From G965232465 sp965276005 (GTDB lineage Bacteria; Pseudomonadota; Alphaproteobacteria; JAQWUY01), in the NCBI GenBank assembly GCA_965276005.1, contig OZ254962.1, positions 2,542,001-2,606,000 of the forward strand: DNA of 64,000 nt, given 5' to 3'. Under the pieces are notes generated by a model that did no database searches, was not told where the DNA came from, and was given only the letters and a program-made list of their open reading frames with translations. Each line of letters begins with the position of its first letter. The stretch's first letter is position 1. A program made the position numbers and the translations under genes. Of the stretch, positions 59,147 through 64,000 are shown in pieces.

Positions 59147-59560
59147 ATGAATGTACAATATATTACAGATAGCACAGGAGCAAAGATGGCTGTATTGCCC
59201 GCATCAGAGTTCGATAAATTGCAACGCATTAAGGCGATGTCCGATAACAATATGCAAGATAAATTGGATATTATGAGAGCAGACGAAATTATGCACCGTG
59301 TGCGTCAACATAACGAAGAACTTATACCAGACGAAGTGATGCGGAAAATTTATCAACAACGGCAAAATCGTATTCGTGTGTATCGTCAATGGCGTGGGTA
59401 TCAAATTAATGAACTTGCCAATGTGATTGATATTACCCCGGGGTATTTGTCGAACATAGAACGAGGGGTACGGGAAGGCACAATAACCGTGTACCAAAAA
59501 CTCGCCAAAGCGTTACAAACAGATATTGAAAGCTTGTTGCCCCGTACGGAAATGTTATAA
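59147..59560 (+). CDS. XRE-family antitoxin (HigA-like)
   Basis: 137 residues. An N-terminal strand-rich part (about 1-30) carries ITDSTGAKMAVLPASEFDKL, like Phd/YefM-type binding arms. A helical linker follows. The C-terminal helix-turn-helix (about 80-130) reads YRQWRGYQINELANVIDITPGYLSNIERGVREGTITVYQKLAKAL. It should neutralise the toxin and repress the shared promoter. The long N-terminal extension is more than HigA usually has. Confidence 0.85.
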   Translation: MNVQYITDSTGAKMAVLPASEFDKLQRIKAMSDNNMQDKLDIMRADEIMHRVRQHNEELIPDEVMRKIYQQRQNRIRVYRQWRGYQINELANVIDITPGYLSNIERGVREGTITVYQKLAKALQTDIESLLPRTEML

Positions 59561-59711
59561 CTGTGCCGTTGTTGGTGGGGCATAAGCCCCTCGGACTCTG
59601 CCCCCTTTACTTACGCACCGATCCATGTATTGTAAATTTTTATATTTTTTATGGTTTGGTTGTGGTATAGTCGCACTGTAAACACTATACGATTTATGGA
59701 ATAATATACAT

Positions 59712-61013
59712 ATGAAAATTGCAATCATTGGTACGGGAATATCGGGATTGGGGGTGGCGTACCTGCTGTCACGGTCGCACAATATCACTGTTTTTGAAAA
59801 AAATCCCTACATAGGCGGGCATAGCCGTACTATAGATATACCTGTGAATGGGGCTTCTGTGGCGGTAGATACCGGGTTTATCGTGTTTAACAATTGGAAC
59901 TATCCCAATCTGATGGGGCTGTTCGATATGTTGCAAGTCCCCTATGTCAAAAGCAATATGGCGTTCGGTGCCAGTATCGATGACGGCTGGCTCGAATACG
60001 CATCGGGGGATTTGTTTGCTTTACGGAACATGGTTCGTCCTGCCTATTGGCGTATGTTACAAAATATCGTCAAGTTCAATAAAACCGCTGTACAACATAT
60101 CGAATCGGATACAAATGTAACTTTGGGGGCGTATTTGGACACTTTGCAAATGGACGATTGGTTTAAAAAATACTACTTACTGGCTATGGGGGCGGCGATT
60201 TGGAGCTGTCCTATAAGTACTATTATGCAGTTTCCCGCCCGCACTTTTTTGCGGTTTTTTAAAAATCACGGCTTGCTCAGTATCAACAATCGCCCCCAAT
60301 GGTACACCGTGCAAGGGGGCAGCCGCCAATATGTGCAACGCTTAATTGCCGGCTTTAAACACGCTATTAAAGTGGATTGTGGGGTTACCTCTGTAACCGC
60401 TAATCGCAACAAATGGGCGGTAACCGATACGCAGGGGAACACAGATATATACGACCAAGTGGTATTTGCCTGTCATGCGGACGCCGCCACAGATATACTC
60501 AATACCGCTGCTCCATCGCCAATCAAGCACTTTGCCTATCAGCACAATCATATTGTCGTACACAGGGATACCAGCTTTATGCCAAAACACAAAAAATGTT
60601 GGTCGAGCTGGGTGTACTTATCGGAAAACCAAAACGATACCAAACCAGCCGTATCACTCAGTTATTGGATGAACAGCCTACAACCCCTACAAACGGACAC
60701 GCCGATTATTGTAACCCTAAATCCGGGGCGACAGCCAAAACCAGACCTGATATACGATACACACACATTTTCCCACCCCATATTTGACAACACCGCCATT
60801 ACCGCACAAACGCAGCTGCCGCAGATACAAGGCAAAAATGGACTGTGGTTTTGTGGGGCATATCACCGTTACGGTTTTCACGAAGACGGATTGTTAAGTG
60901 CGGTCGACATAGCACAAAAAATGGGAATCCGCATACCTTGGTACGGTGTCGACACACCTAAACCGGCACTTAATGTAACAAAAAAAATGCAGGTCAGCAC
61001 ACCATGGGCATAA
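59712..61013 (+). CDS. FAD-dependent amine-oxidase-fold oxidoreductase of a cyclopropane-lipid cluster
   Basis: 433 residues. The FAD/NAD-binding motif GTGISGLGVAYLLSR is at the N-terminus, then EKNPYIGGHSRT. DTGFIVFNNWNYPNLMGLF, a WSCPISTIMQFPARTFLRFF block and WFCGAYHRYGFHEDGL near the end follow. This is the protein that precedes DUF1365 and cyclopropane synthase genes in many Proteobacteria. It probably oxidises or desaturates a membrane-lipid acyl chain. It overlaps the next gene by 10 bp. A TATAGT-type -10 lies in the 150 bp upstream. Confidence 0.88.
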   Translation: MKIAIIGTGISGLGVAYLLSRSHNITVFEKNPYIGGHSRTIDIPVNGASVAVDTGFIVFNNWNYPNLMGLFDMLQVPYVKSNMAFGASIDDGWLEYASGDLFALRNMVRPAYWRMLQNIVKFNKTAVQHIESDTNVTLGAYLDTLQMDDWFKKYYLLAMGAAIWSCPISTIMQFPARTFLRFFKNHGLLSINNRPQWYTVQGGSRQYVQRLIAGFKHAIKVDCGVTSVTANRNKWAVTDTQGNTDIYDQVVFACHADAATDILNTAAPSPIKHFAYQHNHIVVHRDTSFMPKHKKCWSSWVYLSENQNDTKPAVSLSYWMNSLQPLQTDTPIIVTLNPGRQPKPDLIYDTHTFSHPIFDNTAITAQTQLPQIQGKNGLWFCGAYHRYGFHEDGLLSAVDIAQKMGIRIPWYGVDTPKPALNVTKKMQVSTPWA

Positions 61014-61825
61014 ACATACCAACCTTGCCCCAACCCCCGGCGATTACGCATCCGTCTATTATGTTCGGGCATGTGATGCACAAACGGTTACTGCCGAAAA
61101 TAAACGGGTTTCGCTATCGTATTTATTACCTTGTGTTTGCCTTGTCGACACTTAAAACATCCGCCCCGCAAAAGTTTCCCATTGCCGTTAATCGCTTTGG
61201 GCTGCTCAGCTTTCATACAAAAGATCATGGCAACCGTAGCAAAACCGCCGATCTGGAACAATGGGTAAGGGATATATTACACCGATATAATGTTGTTTAT
61301 GCAGACGGGGATATAGTGTTAATCACCTTGCCCCGAGTGCTGGGCTATGTGTTTAATCCGGTCAGCTTTTGGATATGTTACGACAAAAATAACACCGTCC
61401 GTGCCGTGTTGTGCGAAGTCAATAACACTTTTGGCGAAACCCACACATATTTATGTACCCACCCGGACGGGGCGGAAATTCGGTCAAAACATGTGTTTGC
61501 CGGCGATAAAGTGTTCCATGTATCGCCATTTTTACAACGACAAGGGCACTACACATTTCGCTTCGACATATCGGACAAAAAATGTGGCATTTGGATAAAC
61601 TATTTTAACGCAGACGGCAAAAAACAGTTGGTAACCGCCCTAAATGGCAATGTGCACCCGCTGCGGTTTGCCACTGTGCAAAAAGCCTTTTGGGCATACC
61701 CGCTAATGACTCTCAGAGCAATAGCCCTGATACATTGGCAAGCCCTAAAACTGTTGGCAAAGGGAATAAGATATGTCCCCCGACCCCGCCAAAAAACCGA
61801 TAAAACCAGTACCACACACAGGTAA
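61004..61825 (+). CDS. DUF1365 family protein
   Basis: 273 residues. It starts with a MFGHVMHKRLLPKINGFRYRIYYLVF block. Later LPRVLGYVFNPVSFWICYD, VLCEVNNTFGETHTYL and KVFHVSPFLQRQGHYTFRF are the family hallmarks. It occurs between the oxidoreductase and the cyclopropane synthase in this cluster type. The biochemical role is unproven. It is joined to the upstream gene by overlap and is 39 bp before the next one. Confidence 0.9.
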   Translation: MGINIPTLPQPPAITHPSIMFGHVMHKRLLPKINGFRYRIYYLVFALSTLKTSAPQKFPIAVNRFGLLSFHTKDHGNRSKTADLEQWVRDILHRYNVVYADGDIVLITLPRVLGYVFNPVSFWICYDKNNTVRAVLCEVNNTFGETHTYLCTHPDGAEIRSKHVFAGDKVFHVSPFLQRQGHYTFRFDISDKKCGIWINYFNADGKKQLVTALNGNVHPLRFATVQKAFWAYPLMTLRAIALIHWQALKLLAKGIRYVPRPRQKTDKTSTTHR

Positions 61826-61864
61826 TTTTACCCGTCAACCCTACTATTTGAATGAGGACGAACT

Positions 61865-63031
61865 ATGTATAACAAATGGATAATAGACACCGTATTAAAA
61901 AAATTAGACACCCTGTCGCACGGGCAATTAACGCTTGTAACCCCCGATGGTAAAACCCGCACTTTTGTTGGTAAACAGGACGGCGACACGGCAACTTTGC
62001 ACATGTACGATTGGAGCGTTATCCCCAATATAGTCAAGCGGGGCGACATTGGCTTTGCCGAAGGCTATCGACAGGGCAAATGGAGCACGGATAACTTGGT
62101 CGGGTTGCTGACGCTTGGGTTGGTCAATCGCACCGCCCTCGATGCGGTTATCGCCGGTCGCAAGTGGTCACGGACTTTGGCGGCGTTGTCGTATATGCTG
62201 AGGGTAAACACGCTCAGAGGCAGCCGTAAAAACATCCACGCCCACTATGATTTAGGCAATAGCTTTTATAAATTGTGGCTCGATAGCACGATGACTTATT
62301 CTTCGGCAATGTATAACAACGCAGATGACGATCTAAGCACCGCCCAACGCAACAAATACAATCGCATCGTACAACAAATGGACACCCCATCGGGTAAGGT
62401 GTTGGAAATCGGCAGTGGCTGGGGCGGTTTTGCCGAACACGCCTTGCAACAGGGCGATTTCGACATTAAGGGTATCACCCTGTCGACAGAGCAATTGGCA
62501 TACAGCCAACAGCGGTTACAGCCGTATAAAACCGCCCATATGGCATTGGAAGACTACCGCTTACAACAGGGTACATTTGACCGCATCGTGTCCATCGAGA
62601 TGTTCGAGGCGGTGGGGGAAAAGTTCTGGAGTACCTACTTCCAAAAACTACAATCGCTGTTAAAAAGCAATGGACGGGCGGTGATACAGGTGATTACCAT
62701 GAACGATAAGGACTTTCCCCGCTATCGCAAAGGTGGCGACTTTATCCGCAGTTATATTTTTCCCGGCGGTATGTTACCCAGTCCTTCAAAGTTTTCTGAA
62801 CACGCTCGTAAAGCCGATTTGCACTGTGAAAATATTTATTGTTTTGGGCAACATTATGCCCGCACTTTACAGACATGGCTGAACAATTTTGACGCCCGCC
62901 ATTCACAGATTTTACAGCTGGGATTCGACGAAGGCTTTATGCGGTTGTGGCGGTTTTATTTGGCGGGCTGTATTGCCGGCTTTAAAACCGGGCGTACCGA
63001 TGTGATGCAGGTGGATTTGGTGCATGCGTAA
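61865..63031 (+). CDS. cfa: Cyclopropane-fatty-acyl-phospholipid synthase-family methyltransferase
   Basis: 388 residues. An N-terminal lipid-binding part (about 1-120) reads GDIGFAEGYRQGKWST. The KNIHAHYDLGNSFYKLWLDSTMTYSSAM block (about 120-148) is the signature. The SAM site is EIGSGWGGFAEHA. The IVSIEMFEAVGEKFW region carries the catalytic Glu. It transfers a methylene or methyl group from SAM to unsaturated phospholipid chains. It overlaps the next gene by 8 bp. In this cluster context a furan-fatty-acid or methyl-branched lipid is an alternative product. Confidence 0.9.
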   Translation: MYNKWIIDTVLKKLDTLSHGQLTLVTPDGKTRTFVGKQDGDTATLHMYDWSVIPNIVKRGDIGFAEGYRQGKWSTDNLVGLLTLGLVNRTALDAVIAGRKWSRTLAALSYMLRVNTLRGSRKNIHAHYDLGNSFYKLWLDSTMTYSSAMYNNADDDLSTAQRNKYNRIVQQMDTPSGKVLEIGSGWGGFAEHALQQGDFDIKGITLSTEQLAYSQQRLQPYKTAHMALEDYRLQQGTFDRIVSIEMFEAVGEKFWSTYFQKLQSLLKSNGRAVIQVITMNDKDFPRYRKGGDFIRSYIFPGGMLPSPSKFSEHARKADLHCENIYCFGQHYARTLQTWLNNFDARHSQILQLGFDEGFMRLWRFYLAGCIAGFKTGRTDVMQVDLVHA

Positions 63032-63545
63032 AGTATCGTTGGGTATAGGTATAGGGCTGTACATATTGGCGGCGATGTCCGCCCATGCCATCGATTTTAT
63101 AAAACCGTTCGTCCCTGAGTATAAACAGGTAGGACAAGGCACTTTCAAAGTTACCGTTATGAAAGTATATGATGCCTTTTTGTACGCCCCTAATGGAGTG
63201 TGGCGGGCGGATAGCCCTTTTGCGTTACAGCTGGTGTATGCCTTAAACCTATCGGGCAACCGTATCGCCGATAGCACCATTACACAAATGCAAAAACAAG
63301 GGGCTACGGATACGCTGCAGCTGGACAATTGGCGTCTGCAAATGGTCGATATATTTCCCGATGTAACAAAAGGTATGTCGCTGACCGGCGTATACACCGC
63401 CACAGGGGCAACCGTATTTTTTCAAGACAACAAACACATCGGCACCATCACAGAGCCTGCATTTGGTAAACGGTTTTTTCATATATGGTTGGGACAAAAT
63501 ACCACCGCCCCCAAGTTACGCAAAAAATTATTGGGAGAGCAGTAA
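63024..63545 (+). CDS. Chalcone-isomerase-like periplasmic protein
   Basis: 173 residues with a signal peptide (about 1-22, SAHA). The domain reads FKVTVMKVYDAFLYAPNGVW, LQLVYALNLSGNRIADSTITQM, then ATVFFQDNKHIGTITEPAFGKRFFHIWLG. This matches the bacterial chalcone-isomerase-like family often tied to cyclopropane synthase clusters. It probably binds a fatty acid or lipid instead of a flavonoid. It lies between cfa and a transporter gene, sharing an overlap with the first and 0 bp to the second. Confidence 0.8.
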   Translation: MRKVSLGIGIGLYILAAMSAHAIDFIKPFVPEYKQVGQGTFKVTVMKVYDAFLYAPNGVWRADSPFALQLVYALNLSGNRIADSTITQMQKQGATDTLQLDNWRLQMVDIFPDVTKGMSLTGVYTATGATVFFQDNKHIGTITEPAFGKRFFHIWLGQNTTAPKLRKKLLGEQ

Positions 63546-64000
63546 ATGTACCCATTGCCCCGAAAATCGTTGTTATACTATGGATTTATGGCGTTGCCGT
63601 TGGCGTTTGCCGGCGTGCCTTTATATATGCACATGCCCACATTTTACAGCGGCACATTTGCAATCGACATAGGCATTTTGGGGGTTGTGCTGTTGTCTAT
63701 CCGCATGTTTGACGCCGTCCAAGACCCGTTTATCGGTTACATATGCGACAAACACTATCGCCACCGCTTGGCAATTATGATGGGCGGTATTGTCGCATTG
63801 GTGTTGGGCTTGGGCGGGTTGTCTGCGGGTCCCATAGCCCCCATATCGGCGATTGTATGGTTTGCGGTGTGTATGATTTTGGCAACCACAGGGTTTAGTA
63901 TTGCCAGTGTAAACTTAAACACCATCGGCGGGCTGTGGCAGACGCAACAAGCAGAGTATACTCGTATTTCCGCATGGCGGGAGGCATTTGGCTTGTTGGG
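63546..64000 (+). CDS. MFS transporter of the glycoside-pentoside-hexuronide type, partial
   Basis: 151 codons from the ATG at 63546, open to the window edge. It has membrane segments from about residue 10, then ILGVVLLSIRMFDAVQDPFIGYICDK, which is the cytoplasmic loop signature (D-x-x-x-D-P-x-x-G) of MelB-like carriers. Further segments are rich in Gly, Leu and Ile. It follows the chalcone-isomerase-like gene with no gap. In this cluster it may export or flip the lipid product. Confidence 0.85.
   Translation, partial: MYPLPRKSLLYYGFMALPLAFAGVPLYMHMPTFYSGTFAIDIGILGVVLLSIRMFDAVQDPFIGYICDKHYRHRLAIMMGGIVALVLGLGGLSAGPIAPISAIVWFAVCMILATTGFSIASVNLNTIGGLWQTQQAEYTRISAWREAFGLL

Overview
The window comes from an alphaproteobacterium that I cannot name. 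The lineage call rests on gene neighbourhoods typical of that class. A BolA-like gene sits next to a Grx4-type glutaredoxin close to a purine gene. A DUF2155 gene follows MlaD-type genes. There is a complete Rrf2-sufBCDS-sufT-sufA operon, and rplY-pth-ychF run together. I saw no tRNA, rRNA, CRISPR array, integrase or transposase.

Layout. 1-6617 (minus strand) is a catabolic operon: a polyamine-type binding protein, an FAD amine oxidase, an aldehyde dehydrogenase, a zinc alcohol dehydrogenase, an enolase-superfamily enzyme and the start of a class V aminotransferase. A divergent RpiR-type regulator follows at 6898. 8150-10457 holds rplY, pth and ychF. 10545-12522 is an AT-rich Septu-like (PtuA/PtuB) defence module whose nuclease gene carries an in-frame stop. 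12653-17378 is housekeeping: sodB, purB, bolA-like, grx4, a secreted coiled-coil protein and argG. 17482-19854 holds a patatin-like lipase and a binding protein. 20035-30171 is one giant gene for a filamentous-haemagglutinin-like exoprotein with 36 FG-GAP-type repeats. 30431-37710 is the SUF iron-sulfur operon, followed by two mlaD-like genes and DUF2155. 37819-39613 is a degraded defence island: DUF6088, a truncated AbiEii and an orphan HsdS. 39711-42406 (minus strand) is thiO-thiS-thiG-thiE/tenI. 43026-48832 is a class I ribonucleotide reductase operon with a type II restriction-modification pair lying between nrdB and a glutaredoxin gene. 49181-53198 has a 24-residue membrane peptide gene, a subtilisin-like lipoprotein and a hendecad coiled-coil membrane protein. 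53536-58776 is a second haemagglutinin-like exoprotein. 58877-59560 is a RelE/HigA-type toxin-antitoxin pair. 59712-64000 is a cyclopropane-fatty-acid-type lipid modification cluster that runs off the window.

The most interesting signals are these. (1) An 88-bp tandem triplication at the nrdA-nrdB junction creates two 17-codon ORFs. Each joins an NrdB-like start to a copy of the redox-active CxxC tail of NrdA. (2) A 12-unit, recently expanded beta-propeller-type array in the giant exoprotein has near-identical scaffolds but hypervariable residues at two fixed places per unit. (3) A paired exoprotein and lipoprotein-subtilisin arrangement is reminiscent of FhaB/SphB1, and a T15 tract lies just upstream of the second adhesin promoter. 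(4) A tiny hydrophobic peptide gene has a consensus promoter, a structured leader and its own terminator. Functions are assigned by reading motifs; no database search was possible.
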